Positions 10,171 to 19,502 of a stretch of 64,000 bases of DNA are shown here, one piece after another. A model generated the notes under the pieces. That model was not told the DNA's origin and searched no databases. It saw only the letters and a program-made list of their open reading frames with translations. This DNA comes from Aggregatimonas sangjinii. Its GTDB lineage: Bacteria > Bacteroidota > Bacteroidia > Flavobacteriales > Flavobacteriaceae. The stretch lies in NCBI RefSeq assembly GCF_005943945.1, contig NZ_CP040710.1:2119001-2183000 (forward strand). The letters are read 5' to 3'. Each line of letters starts with the position of its first letter. Positions within the stretch are counted from its first letter, which is position 1. Both the position numbers and the translations under genes were made by a program.

Positions 10171-10448
10171 AAACTGTATTTATTCAAAGAAAAATACAGC
10201 TTTTAATGGTCAACGCAAAACGCTGCTCCCTTAAGTGTCGTGAAAAACTCGTTTTGATCGGCTATTTTAAAGGCGCTTGTTTCTCCTGCTCCCATACCAA
10301 CGCAATACCATCACATAAAAAGAAATCTTGTTATTTCAAATCCAAGCGACACCAACTTGACTTTCATCCCAACCTTAAAAAATGGACGAGAAAGACTTAT
10401 TGAGCTTTTACAGAACGATAAGCCACTCCGTGTAACCCCAGTTTCTCG

Positions 10449-12449
10449 TCATAGGCTACCGTTGTAGGCCTTTACAAGGCGAATAAACTCGGCCCGATAT
10501 CCGTACTTATCTACACCTCTACCTTTTTCTGCCAGTTCTTCTACTGTATTGATGGTTGAATTATTAGTGTACGGTGATTTACGCAAATGCATACCAAACA
10601 GGGCCACCGCGGAGGCAAAACTGAAATCTTCCGATAATTCGGTCACGCTATTCTTTACCCCCGAAATCAGTTCAATACTTTTATCACCATCCGGTTTTTT
10701 GTACCGAAACTTAACGGTCAAAAGTTCATCAGAGAATCCCTCTTTCTTTTGAATGTCGGTATACTTCAATGGAATATGATCTGGAGTATACTCATTTTTG
10801 ACGCCAACGGGTATCACCTCATATAGGGCAGTTACCCTATGACCACTACCTAGTTCTCCCGCATCCTTTGAATCGTCAACAAAATCTTCGGCGGCCAACA
10901 TCCTATTTTCATATCCTATTAGTCTATACGCTTGCACATGTGTCGGATTAAACTCGACTTGAATTTTGACATCCTTGGCGATGGCATGGAGGGTACCACC
11001 AAGCTCTTTTCCGAAAACTTTCTGTGCTTCCTGCATCGTATCGATATAAAAATGATTTCCATTTCCCTTGTCGGCCAAGGTTTCCAGTTTTGAATCTTTA
11101 TAGTTTCCCATTCCAAAACCGAGCACGGAAAGGAACACCCCCGATTTTCGCTTTTTCTCAATCAATTCTTCCATGGCCATATCACTAGAGGCACCTACGT
11201 TGAAATCTCCGTCAGTAGCCAAAATCACCCTATTATTACCATGCCGTTTAAAGTTTTTCTGGGCAAGGTCATAGGCCAATTCAATACCTTCTCCCCCGGC
11301 TGTCGAACCTCCCGATTCCAAATTTTCCAAGGCTGTGAGTATCGCTTTCTTATCTGCGCCGGAGGTAGGGTTTAGAACAACCCCGGCAGCTCCGGCATAA
11401 ACGACAATAGAAACCTTATCTTTTTCACGCAATTGATTTACAAGTAGTGCAAACGCCTTTTTCAAAAGCGGAAGTTTACTTTCCGAACCCATTGAACCCG
11501 AAACATCTATCAAAAAGGTTAGATTTGACGCAGGTAATCCAGCAGTCCCGTACTCCTTACCCTGAAGGCCGATCCGTACCAGTTTCGTATTCGAATTCCA
11601 TGGGGTCACTGCAACATCGGTATGAATGGAAAAGGGGTGCCGGTCTTTTGGTTGGGAATATTCATAATCGAAATAATTGATCATCTCCTCTATTTTAACG
11701 GCTCCAGGAGTAACTTTCTGCCCGTTGTCTATCATTCTTCGGACATTGCTGTAAGAAGCTTTATCAACATCTATTGAAAAGGTAGACAATGGGCTCAAGA
11801 GAACTTGTTCAAATCTATTTTCGTTGATTCTGGCGTAGCTTTCATCATCCTCGACATTGTAATTACCGCTTTTGGTAGTGATGACAATACAACCATTTTT
11901 CCCGGAAATGCCAAATGTACGCTTGGCTTTAGACCTGTTGTAGATATGTCTTTTCTCGATATCATGCGGATTCATTTTCTCTATAATGGAATTGTTCGCT
12001 TGCGGTATAGGGGTACCATCAACGATATACAGTGTTTCGGCATTATCTTTTTGCCTTTCTGTACCTTTCGTGGAAATGGATTGTCTGGAAAGAATGTGCG
12101 AAGATGTGGCATGATTTTGTTTTTGCGCACCATATCCGACTACTACGATTTCTTCTAGCGCCTGCGCATCTTCCTGCATCCGTACATTGATTACCTTAGA
12201 ATCGGCAATTTTGATATGCTCCGTCTTAAACCCAATATAGTTGAACAATAATACATCACCCTTAGATGCCTGAAGCTCGTAGTTCCCGTCAAAGTCGGTC
12301 AGGGTACCTGTTGTGGTTCCCTTTATCACAACATTTACACCTGGCAAGGGCCCGTTGCTATCGGTAACGTTACCAGTAATCTTAATCACTTGAGCTTGGC
12401 TCTGAAAGGCCATCATGGCAAATACGAATAATACGACTAGGTTTTTCAT
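10449..12449 (-). CDS. vWA-domain protein with CarboxypepD_reg and TonB-plug remnant (YfbK-like)
   Basis: A 666-residue exported protein. Signal peptide 1-19; CarboxypepD_reg-like domain 22-92; EEIVVVGYG box near 100; a short plug-like segment 135-195 (LYIVDGTPIPQ, GKNGCIVITTKSG); the vWF_A N-terminal region about 205-290 (SIDVDKASYSNVRRMI, EEMINYFDY); a vWA domain about 309-490 with the MIDAS motif DVSGSM at 315-320; and the C-terminal DUF3520-type region. This matches YfbK-like proteins fused to Bacteroidota surface modules. It begins 11 bp after the plug-only gene and is probably cotranscribed with it. MIDAS domains bind a divalent metal and usually protein ligands; the partner is unknown. 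Confidence 0.82.
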   Translation of the reverse strand: MKNLVVLFVFAMMAFQSQAQVIKITGNVTDSNGPLPGVNVVIKGTTTGTLTDFDGNYELQASKGDVLLFNYIGFKTEHIKIADSKVINVRMQEDAQALEEIVVVGYGAQKQNHATSSHILSRQSISTKGTERQKDNAETLYIVDGTPIPQANNSIIEKMNPHDIEKRHIYNRSKAKRTFGISGKNGCIVITTKSGNYNVEDDESYARINENRFEQVLLSPLSTFSIDVDKASYSNVRRMIDNGQKVTPGAVKIEEMINYFDYEYSQPKDRHPFSIHTDVAVTPWNSNTKLVRIGLQGKEYGTAGLPASNLTFLIDVSGSMGSESKLPLLKKAFALLVNQLREKDKVSIVVYAGAAGVVLNPTSGADKKAILTALENLESGGSTAGGEGIELAYDLAQKNFKRHGNNRVILATDGDFNVGASSDMAMEELIEKKRKSGVFLSVLGFGMGNYKDSKLETLADKGNGNHFYIDTMQEAQKVFGKELGGTLHAIAKDVKIQVEFNPTHVQAYRLIGYENRMLAAEDFVDDSKDAGELGSGHRVTALYEVIPVGVKNEYTPDHIPLKYTDIQKKEGFSDELLTVKFRYKKPDGDKSIELISGVKNSVTELSEDFSFASAVALFGMHLRKSPYTNNSTINTVEELAEKGRGVDKYGYRAEFIRLVKAYNGSL

Positions 12450-12460
12450 CTTTTGTGGTT

Positions 12461-13090
12461 TTAGTTGTTTCTTAAATAATTTGCTGCAGCGGTATTGGGC
12501 GCCACGGTGACCGATTCGATATCGGAAGGGTTAAGTGTATTCAGAATGGCTGCATCGTATTGAACGCCATCTACAATTACAAGAGTGTTGTCATCGCCGC
12601 GCATGCGGATACTCGGACGCTCCCCTAAACCAGTAGTGGCTACAGAAACACTGGGCACTTTTGCCCGAATAGCGTTATAGATATCTTGTGGTAAAGTCCA
12701 ATTTTCATTGTCTAAATGAAACAGCTTAAAAGGATACTCATTAGCGGTGGCTTTTTGCTCTCGAACCGCTTTTGTAACGATTTCAATTACCCCATTCGTA
12801 CCATCAATACCATATATGCTTATAGCCTGACTGCCTTTTAGAACGTTGATAGAAAGTATATTTTTAGGATCAAGAAGCCCTTGGGATATGGAATCAATCG
12901 AAATAGCAACGCCATCAATTATGAACAAGGGTGCTTTTTTACTGTTCAGGGTTGCATAACAATTAATCCGTACCGGAACGTTTTGCTTGTGTAATTGTAT
13001 TGCAGGAACGGTATCCTTGAAGACTTCAATCTGTGAAAAGCCCAAAGAGCAAAACACAAACCATAATGTGGCAAATAGGTAGATTTTCAT
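12461..13090 (-). CDS. small protein with two TonB-plug-like segments
   Basis: A 209-residue exported protein (signal peptide to about residue 20). It holds two successive plug-like motifs: APLFIIDGVAI with NGVIEIVTK near residues 54-108, and TLVIVDGVQYD with NPSDIESVTVAP near 169-198. There is no CarboxypepD_reg domain and no barrel. It is the first gene of a two-gene unit with the vWA protein. Upstream are two copies of AATGAGTGAA 21 bp apart and a -7-like box, described separately. Function unknown; a periplasmic or outer-membrane partner of the vWA protein is an inference. Confidence 0.65.
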   Translation of the reverse strand: MKIYLFATLWFVFCSLGFSQIEVFKDTVPAIQLHKQNVPVRINCYATLNSKKAPLFIIDGVAISIDSISQGLLDPKNILSINVLKGSQAISIYGIDGTNGVIEIVTKAVREQKATANEYPFKLFHLDNENWTLPQDIYNAIRAKVPSVSVATTGLGERPSIRMRGDDNTLVIVDGVQYDAAILNTLNPSDIESVTVAPNTAAANYLRNN

Positions 13091-13114
13091 TTTTATCGTA
13101 TTTTGATTACGATA

Positions 13115-13122
13115 TAAATCTA
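13115..13122 (-). promoter_or_regulatory. candidate -7 element of the plug-vWA operon
   Basis: On the minus strand the sequence is TAGATTTA, one base from TAnnTTTG, about 25 nt before the ATG. It lies 28 nt from the nearest 21-bp-spaced repeat. Confidence 0.4.
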
Positions 13123-13150
13123 CTTCTCAGAATAAGCCTTGGAAATGATA

Positions 13151-13183
13151 AATGAGTGAATGTGCAATATGAATGAGTGAACC
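13151..13183 (-). promoter_or_regulatory. 21-bp-spaced direct repeats, candidate LytTR regulator site
   Basis: AATGAGTGAA occurs at 13151-13160 and again at 13172-13181, exactly 21 bp apart. On the minus strand the distal copy reads GGTTCACTCATT, sharing GTTCAC with the repeats before the kinase gene. The 21-bp period equals two 9-bp half sites with a 12-bp spacer, the known arrangement for LytTR-domain proteins. The regulator identity is inferred from the neighbouring LytTR gene. Confidence 0.5.
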
Positions 13184-13186
13184 TTA

Positions 13187-14263
13187 CTATAACAACCCAT
13201 CAATTGTTAATTGTCGTTGAACCTTTCCTGTTTCTGTCTCCAAAAATTGTGGAAGTGCTATAATTTCTCTGGGCGTCTCAAATTTTCCGAAAGAAGAAAG
13301 CGTCGCTATTTTTTGCTTTAAAATATCAAGATCGGTCTCCCCTTCAATTACCAAAATCAGTTTCTGTCCCAGTTGATCGTCCGGTATCCCGACTACGAAA
13401 AAGCGTTTTTCGATAATATTTTCCAGCTTTTGCTCGATTTGCTCGGGAAATAGTTTGACTCCACCTGAATTTACAACATTGTCATACCTACCCAGCCACT
13501 CGAATTCCGTTTCCGAAATCAAATGTACCACATCGTTTGTGATGACCGGTTGTTCCGATACCCTTGGTGCTTCTATAATCAAACAATTTCGCTTATCTAC
13601 ACTGAAAACGACATCGGGTAGCGCTTTGAACGATTCCGTTTCGTTTTCGGTATTGAATCCTGAACCTATCTCTTTTACGGCCACATGCGTTATGGTCTCG
13701 GTCATACCATAGGTTTCGAAAATACGGGTAGCGGAGTTTCGTGATTTTTGTTTCAGAGGGGCCGGTAGCGCTGCACCACCCACCAGCAAAGTGCGTATGT
13801 TTCCTATTTGTTCTGTAGCATTTTGCAGTTGCATCGGCACAAACGCCCCGAAATCATATTTTTTTCTATTCAAATGCAACGGATTTGAAACGGGTGCCAT
13901 ACTATCTAAATGCAACCCAAGAACCAACGCCCTTACCAACATCATCTTCCCGGCAATATAGTCGGCCGAAAGGCACAATAAGGCAGAACTTCCGGGGCGA
14001 AGACCAAAGAATTCACCTGTGGCCAAAGCAGAGTTCCGCATGTGATATTTCTGCAATCGAATACGCTTCGGCGTACCGGTAGAGCCCGAGGTTCGTACTT
14101 CGACAGTCTGGGAATCATCGAGCCAATCGAGTAAGAATTGCCCAATATCCTTTTCGTAAGGCTCCCCTTCTTTGATAAAGCTATATGCCGCTTCTTTGAG
14201 AACCTCTTTCGTATAAGAAATTCCGTTGAACCGAAAATCCGAATGTACTTTATTAAACTTCAA
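13187..14263 (-). CDS. menE: o-succinylbenzoate--CoA ligase
   Basis: An AMP-forming ligase of 358 residues that activates o-succinylbenzoate with ATP and CoA in menaquinone synthesis. The adenylate-forming motif RTSGSTGTPKR is near residues 57-67, followed by ETYGMTETITH and the GRYDNVVNSGG hinge region. The length is shorter than the roughly 450-480 residues of enterobacterial or Bacillus MenE but usual for Bacteroidota. The 3' part of the CPBP gene overlaps its start by 11 bp, and menC lies just upstream, so menC-CPBP-menE look translationally coupled. Confidence 0.88.
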   Translation of the reverse strand: MKFNKVHSDFRFNGISYTKEVLKEAAYSFIKEGEPYEKDIGQFLLDWLDDSQTVEVRTSGSTGTPKRIRLQKYHMRNSALATGEFFGLRPGSSALLCLSADYIAGKMMLVRALVLGLHLDSMAPVSNPLHLNRKKYDFGAFVPMQLQNATEQIGNIRTLLVGGAALPAPLKQKSRNSATRIFETYGMTETITHVAVKEIGSGFNTENETESFKALPDVVFSVDKRNCLIIEAPRVSEQPVITNDVVHLISETEFEWLGRYDNVVNSGGVKLFPEQIEQKLENIIEKRFFVVGIPDDQLGQKLILVIEGETDLDILKQKIATLSSFGKFETPREIIALPQFLETETGKVQRQLTIDGLL

Positions 14264-15200
14264 GCAGTCTATCGTTATCCTTTACTTGTGAGGAAAGAAA
14301 TTCGCCCTCCGTCAATACTTTTCCGGTCAACCGCTCCTTCCAATTAGACCAGCCGTATTTTTTTGAGAAAATAAATAATAAAATCGGATAAATGACCAGT
14401 ACCGGAACCAAAACATCCCAGCCTAATTCGGGTTGGGATACATCGCGATAAATAGAGTCGGTCTGGAAAGCCGTCCAGTCGGCAGTAACCAGTAAGGCAC
14501 CGATCAAGTTGTTCGCGGCATGAAAGCCTAATGCCAGCTCAAGGCCTTCATCCATAAGCGTTAATATTCCAAGAAAAAATCCCGTTCCGATATAGTAGAC
14601 CATTATTCCGTACCCCAGTTTCTCTACTTCAGGGTTCGCAATGTGCATTATTCCGAATAATACCGATGTTATGACCAGGGGTGCCCATCTGTTTTTGGCC
14701 ATTATCCCGATTCCCTGAATCATATGGCCGCGAAAAAGGTACTCCTCAAAACTGGTCTGTAAGGGTATTAAAATAATACCGATCAGCGCCAAAATCAGAA
14801 AAGGCACCAACTTGAAGTTCAGTACATAATCATCCGGGGACATGAAAATATCGATACCCGTTAAAAGCACCGTGCACGCTCCCCAGATGGTAAAGGCGAA
14901 AAAAACACGTTTCCAATCTATTTTCTTTCTAGAGGTCGTTAATGAGGTAATGGTCTGTGAATGCACCAGTTTTGACCAACCAAGTACTACGAAAAGCCCT
15001 ATCGCCAAGGGCAACAATACGATAATTAGAACCAGGTTACGCCCCAACATGTCGATCATTTGTGCCATACTATCTTCCACACTAACCGGTGACATAATTG
15101 TGGCCACATAATTCAGGGCCATAAAACCCATGAATCCCAAAGGAATGATCCAGTATTTCCACAACCCGATATTCCCTTTGTACCCTTGTTCTATATACAT
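14253..15200 (-). CDS. CPBP family intramembrane glutamic protease
   Basis: A 315-residue integral membrane protein of about eight helices. It carries the CPBP (CAAX protease/bacteriocin-processing) motifs: EEYLFRG, FGIMH, and FHAANN further on. It lies inside the menaquinone operon, overlapping the end of menC by 10 bp and the start of menE by 11 bp. CPBP members process prenylated proteins or peptides; a role linked to menaquinone is suggested only by the overlaps. Substrate unknown. Confidence 0.8.
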   Translation of the reverse strand: MYIEQGYKGNIGLWKYWIIPLGFMGFMALNYVATIMSPVSVEDSMAQMIDMLGRNLVLIIVLLPLAIGLFVVLGWSKLVHSQTITSLTTSRKKIDWKRVFFAFTIWGACTVLLTGIDIFMSPDDYVLNFKLVPFLILALIGIILIPLQTSFEEYLFRGHMIQGIGIMAKNRWAPLVITSVLFGIMHIANPEVEKLGYGIMVYYIGTGFFLGILTLMDEGLELALGFHAANNLIGALLVTADWTAFQTDSIYRDVSQPELGWDVLVPVLVIYPILLFIFSKKYGWSNWKERLTGKVLTEGEFLSSQVKDNDRLLEV

Positions 15201-16243
15201 AAATCCTTTATTAGATGTTTTTGCCAGTTTCTTTCCTTGTCGTATCGCAATGTACCATTTTCTACCGTAAGCGGACTTTCAAAATTATTGGTGAACAGGC
15301 TTCCGGTTCCCAAACCTTGATGGCGGTTGCTATTGCGTTTAAACGTCCATTGTGCGATTGCATTCAAACCGATATTGCTTTCCAATGCACTGGTTACCCA
15401 CCAACCGATATTGAGCCTTTCAGCAAGTTCTATCCATTCTAAACTACCCTTGAACCCACCGACCAAACTGGGTTTTAAGATAATGTATTGCGGTTGTATG
15501 GTTTGTAGCAGTTTTTCCTTTTCCGTTGCATCAAAAACACCGATAAGTTCTTCATCCAGAGCGATTGGTAAAGGTGCCGCGGCGCACAAACGTTTCATAT
15601 GTGACAATTGTCCTTGACGAATGGGTTGCTCAATGGAATGTAGTCGCAATTCTGCCAACAATTTCAATTTGGTCATGGCCTCTTCAGGGGAAAATGCCCC
15701 GTTCGCATCTACGCGAAGTTCGATTTCTTTTGGGCTGTATTTTCTTCGAATGGATTGTAGCAAGAGATACTCCCTTTCGAAATCAATGGCGCCGATTTTC
15801 ATTTTGATACAATTAAAACCTTGCGCTAATTTTTGCTGAATCTGTTGGTGCATAAAATCTTCTTCTCCCATCCAGATCAAGCCATTAATCGGTATGACGG
15901 CATTGTTCTCAGTGAAATCTGTAGGAAAAAGAATAAATGGATTCTTGGCCCGTAGCGAAAGAAAAGCCTGTTCTATTCCGAATTGAATGCTAGGATACGA
16001 GATCAGGGCGTCCCAAAGTTTGGCTTCCCCCAAGTGAATATGTTCACAAACCCATTGCAGTTTGTCCTCATAATCAGTAAGGTCGTCAATACTCAACCCT
16101 TTCAGCAAACCACATTCGCCGATACCTTGCCGCGCCTTTTCGGTCAATATGATATAATAGGTTTCCTTCGTAGTGAGCACTCCACGGGAAGTTCCGCTGG
16201 GCCTTTTAAAATCAAGAATACGTTTTTTGTATATCGCTTTCAT
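15191..16243 (-). CDS. menC: o-succinylbenzoate synthase
   Basis: Enolase-superfamily enzyme of 350 residues that dehydrates SHCHC to o-succinylbenzoate in menaquinone synthesis. Visible active-site pieces are CIKMKIG (general-base lysines), RVDANGAF, SIEQPI, ALDEE (metal ligands) and LKPSLVGG. First gene of the menC-CPBP-menE unit and divergent from the SDR gene at 16293. The 49 bp between the two divergent starts must hold both promoters. Confidence 0.87.
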   Translation of the reverse strand: MKAIYKKRILDFKRPSGTSRGVLTTKETYYIILTEKARQGIGECGLLKGLSIDDLTDYEDKLQWVCEHIHLGEAKLWDALISYPSIQFGIEQAFLSLRAKNPFILFPTDFTENNAVIPINGLIWMGEEDFMHQQIQQKLAQGFNCIKMKIGAIDFEREYLLLQSIRRKYSPKEIELRVDANGAFSPEEAMTKLKLLAELRLHSIEQPIRQGQLSHMKRLCAAAPLPIALDEELIGVFDATEKEKLLQTIQPQYIILKPSLVGGFKGSLEWIELAERLNIGWWVTSALESNIGLNAIAQWTFKRNSNRHQGLGTGSLFTNNFESPLTVENGTLRYDKERNWQKHLIKDLCI

Positions 16244-16292
16244 CCCAAAGCCCCAAATTTAGCTATATTTTAGCGGTTAAATTCAAGAAAAT

Positions 16293-17084
16293 ATGCGCGT
16301 CGATAACAAAACAGTTTGGATAACAGGAGCATCCTCGGGAATTGGCGAAGGATTAGCCTATCTATTGAACAAGCGCAACTGTAAGCTCATTCTCTCCTCC
16401 CGCAAGGCGTCAGAATTGGAAAAGGTGAAGAAAGCCTGTGCAAATCCGGATGCTATTTTCATCTTACCCCTAGACCTCTTGGAATTTGATAGCATGACCG
16501 AAAAAACGCAACAAGCTATCGCTGCTTTTGGACCCATCGATATCTTAATCAACAATGCCGGAATCAGTCAACGATCTTTGTTGATCAACACCGATTTTGA
16601 AGTTTACAAGCGTTTGATTAACGTTAATTATCTCGGAACGGTTGCCCTGACCAAAGCCGTACTTCCTCATTTTATATCGAAAAAAAGTGGTTATTTCGTG
16701 ACTATTACAAGCCTTATGGGAAAATTTGGCTCACCCTATCGCTCAGGCTATTGCGGTGCGAAACATGCCCTGCACGGTTTTTTCGATGTGCTACGCATGG
16801 AGCATGAGAAAGATGGAATAGGCGTAACGCTGATTTGTCCCGGTTTTGTTCAGACCAACGTTGCTAAAAATGCCTTGACCGCAGACGGAAGTCAACAGCA
16901 AAAAGACGACGATGCGACGCAACAAGGTTTATCAGTGGCCGATTTGGGTGAGCGAATGATTCTAGCGGTTGAACGCGGTAAATTCGAGGCCTATATCGGC
17001 AAAAAGGAAGTAATGGGAATATACTTGAAGCGATTTTTCCCGAAACTCCTACACAAAGTCGTAATGCGAAGTACGGTGAGGTAA
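16293..17084 (+). CDS. SDR family NAD(P)-dependent oxidoreductase
   Basis: A 263-residue short-chain dehydrogenase. TGASSGIG near residues 11-18 is the cofactor-binding loop, NNAG near 87 the structural motif, and a serine in TITSLMG with YCGAKHAL supplies the catalytic Ser-Tyr-Lys. The best lineage resemblance is to the DHRS7-like classical group. Substrate unknown. Transcribed away from menC and followed by 72 bp before the convergent kinase gene. Confidence 0.85.
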   Translation: MRVDNKTVWITGASSGIGEGLAYLLNKRNCKLILSSRKASELEKVKKACANPDAIFILPLDLLEFDSMTEKTQQAIAAFGPIDILINNAGISQRSLLINTDFEVYKRLINVNYLGTVALTKAVLPHFISKKSGYFVTITSLMGKFGSPYRSGYCGAKHALHGFFDVLRMEHEKDGIGVTLICPGFVQTNVAKNALTADGSQQQKDDDATQQGLSVADLGERMILAVERGKFEAYIGKKEVMGIYLKRFFPKLLHKVVMRSTVR

Positions 17085-17156
17085 TGAAGTAGAAAAATTC
17101 TTGAAACCAACTATCTACGAGGCAAAGCCGTCGGAGAATTATTTAGATTAAATCGA

Positions 17157-19124
17157 CTATTTGAAATTAAACCAAAAACGGACCCCATCTGTACTTTTGT
17201 CTACATTGAGCTTGGTTTGCAATTGATTCGCCAAGCGGTTCATCAAGCGTATGCCCATAGATGAATTGGCCCGCTCATCAGAATCATCAGGTAGTCCGAT
17301 ACCATTATCGGTATACTCAAAAAAGCCTTCCTGGTCTACTACCTTTCTAATATGAATATATATTTTCCCATTCTCGTCATTTGTGGGAAATGCATACTTG
17401 AACGAATTCGAAACCAGTTCGTTCAAAATAAGACCAAACGGAATCGCCCTATCAATATCGAGCTCTACCCCTTCGGCATCGATTGTGATATTAATATTGT
17501 GGCCGCCTTTTTTGTAGACCGACTGCACACTATTGATCAAGCTTTCGATATAGCTCTGCATCTCGATAACCGAAAGATCCTCGTTCTGATATAGCTTTTG
17601 ATGTATCAATGCCATGGCCTTTACCCTACTTTTACCTTCTTCCAATGCAACGATAGCAGCTTTACTGCGCGTGTTCTTGGTTTGTAAGCTCAACAAACTG
17701 GAAACCATCTGAAGGTTGTTCTTGACCCGATGATGAATTTCTTTGAGAAGCGAATCCTTTTCGACCAGTGAACTTTCGATGATATGTTTTTGAGCCGCGA
17801 TCAATCGTTGGTTCTTGATACTCCTGAGATATGCATATACCAAACCGGAAAAGAGTAGCAACACAAATACCAAAGAAATCAATATGATTTCATTGGTTTC
17901 GTCCAAAGCGAGAATATCGCTCTTTGATTGTTCCAAGGCCTGACGCTGCTCCTCCATCATAGCTCGGGAGTTGTTCAAATCTTCACCAACGACCACTTTC
18001 AATTGTTGTGGTCGTAAACGGGATTTTAATTCATTGATGGAATCTTTAATGCGCATATTCCTTCGCAAATACTGCAGCGCACTATTAGGTTCGTTAATCT
18101 TATCGTAGTACAATGATAGTAGGTTGTTCTTTTTAACAACATTCTCTATCTGTAAAGGATCTCTGCTCCCGCCAAGATAATCCGTTGCCTTTTCATAATT
18201 TCCTAGCCGTAAATAGCATTCGGCAAGTTCAAGTTTATTCTCCATCAAATCGGGGGAATAGGCTCCGGTTCCGAATTCTTCTATGCCTTCAACACTCTTT
18301 TCCAAATGCGTAATGGCCTCTTCCCAATCCTCCATCATCCGAAGGCATTTCCCGATATTTCCTTCAATTATAGCCTTTAAAAAGTTGGCATACAAGGTAT
18401 CGCTCTCTGTCTTGATTTCGGTAATATTGGCCAGATAAACCTTCAAATATCCTAGGGCCCTGGTATATCTGGTCAAAGCAGTGGGAACGGAATTCTCCAG
18501 CCTCAGATAGTTCCCGATATTATTATTGAAAATTGCCTGGCCAACGTAGTCCAGCTCATCTATCTTTTCTTTTTCCTCGAGTATGTAATTGTCCATGGCC
18601 TTGTCATAGAATCCAAGTTTGCCATAGATGTCATAAAAAGAAACCTTATCGGTAAGTCCCAATGCGCGTTTCTCTTTTCGGATGTCGATTTGTTCCGCAT
18701 AAAAATCTAGCTGGGCGTAGCTATCATCCATCAAATCAAAAAGAATGGTCTTGGTCTTGGTATCAAGGTCATCCTTTTTTTTGTAGAGATCTTTGGCAAT
18801 GGCCAGACTGCGATCGTAGTCACCGATGTCATGATAAATTTTTACCTGTATGAGCGAATAGTCCGCCATGGCGGCAGAGTCTTTTTCCTGCTGCGCTTCG
18901 TGTAAATAAATGTTGACCTGATCCAGCCAATCGAAATTTGAGATTTTTTGATATCTATCAAGAGTTCCGAAAAATAGTTGTAAACGTTTTCTCGAATCGC
19001 TTTCCTCCTTAAAATTTTGAAAAACCCTGCTGTCCGCAGGTAGCGTAACTTGTCCCATTACCGAACCAGCGGTCAATACGAACAGAAAAAAGACTAGATA
19101 ATGCTTATGTGCTATTTTATTCAT
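17157..19124 (-). CDS. TPR sensor histidine kinase (HisKA_2 type)
   Basis: A 655-residue sensor kinase. Signal peptide about 1-24, TPR-type helical sensor about 50-350, coiled segment near 385-405, one membrane helix 412-432, then a HisKA_2 dimerisation domain with EIHHRVKNNLQ (phospho-acceptor at His464 or 465) and a HATPase_c domain with the N box LNELVSNSFKYAF and G box DNGIGLP. The TPR part is predicted to be periplasmic. Its likely partner is the LytTR regulator at 19748, separated by about 620 bp of non-coding DNA. Two 21-bp-spaced repeats and a good -7 box precede it, suggesting control by that regulator. Confidence 0.87.
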   Translation of the reverse strand: MNKIAHKHYLVFFLFVLTAGSVMGQVTLPADSRVFQNFKEESDSRKRLQLFFGTLDRYQKISNFDWLDQVNIYLHEAQQEKDSAAMADYSLIQVKIYHDIGDYDRSLAIAKDLYKKKDDLDTKTKTILFDLMDDSYAQLDFYAEQIDIRKEKRALGLTDKVSFYDIYGKLGFYDKAMDNYILEEKEKIDELDYVGQAIFNNNIGNYLRLENSVPTALTRYTRALGYLKVYLANITEIKTESDTLYANFLKAIIEGNIGKCLRMMEDWEEAITHLEKSVEGIEEFGTGAYSPDLMENKLELAECYLRLGNYEKATDYLGGSRDPLQIENVVKKNNLLSLYYDKINEPNSALQYLRRNMRIKDSINELKSRLRPQQLKVVVGEDLNNSRAMMEEQRQALEQSKSDILALDETNEIILISLVFVLLLFSGLVYAYLRSIKNQRLIAAQKHIIESSLVEKDSLLKEIHHRVKNNLQMVSSLLSLQTKNTRSKAAIVALEEGKSRVKAMALIHQKLYQNEDLSVIEMQSYIESLINSVQSVYKKGGHNINITIDAEGVELDIDRAIPFGLILNELVSNSFKYAFPTNDENGKIYIHIRKVVDQEGFFEYTDNGIGLPDDSDERANSSMGIRLMNRLANQLQTKLNVDKSTDGVRFWFNFK

Positions 19125-19191
19125 GGTTGGTTCAAAACAACAAAACCGTATCGGTAAAAGGTATTTTGGGTCTTGCTTGCAGGCATGATAT

Positions 19192-19199
19192 CAAAATTA
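19192..19199 (-). promoter_or_regulatory. -7 promoter element of the histidine kinase gene
   Basis: On the minus strand TAATTTTG matches TAnnTTTG exactly, 67 nt before the ATG. No TTG-type -33 element stands at the usual distance, which would fit an activator-dependent promoter. Confidence 0.5.
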
Positions 19200-19228
19200 T
19201 CATAATTAATATAAAGGAATCGAATATT

Positions 19229-19258
19229 GTTGTGTAACCCTTAAAATTTGTGGTGAAC
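19229..19258 (-). promoter_or_regulatory. 21-bp-spaced direct repeats before the kinase gene (candidate LytTR site)
   Basis: Plus-strand copies GTTGTGTAA (19229-19237) and GTGGTGAAC (19250-19258) are spaced 21 bp. Read on the minus strand the site is ACCAC-N16-ACAACA, which is identical in spacing and core bases to the sites at 19648 and 22115. The gap to the -7 box is 29 nt. Confidence 0.6.
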
Positions 19259-19502
19259 AATCGTGAAAATAGCGCTAGGGTCATTTTAAAGAGGCTTAAG
19301 TATTTCGCGAACTCGCTTCAAACGCAACCGTAGGCCAGGGGACGCTACAAAGTTAATGGAAAAATGATTGGGGTTTTTAAAAAAATTCACATATTGAAAA
19401 ATACTTTTCTCCTTCATTGGCTCACGAAATCTGGGCCTTCGGGTTTCGTAAAGCTTTCAGAATTCATTTGCGAACAACGTCAAAACTATTGTGGTGGTAT
19501 CA
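19259..19502. other. gene-free stretch, nothing assigned
   Basis: About 240 bp between the kinase promoter and the hairpin at 19507. No ORF with coding character, tRNA or known RNA motif was recognised. A short hairpin can be drawn around ACGAAA...TTTCGT near 19424-19449, but no T-tract follows. Confidence 0.4.

Noticed and set aside
10382-10435. Mini-ORF MDEKDLLSFYRTISHSV in the 278-bp gap after the vWA gene
   Set aside because: Seventeen codons, no similarity recognised, and no promoter; possibly the start of a lost gene, but not supportable.
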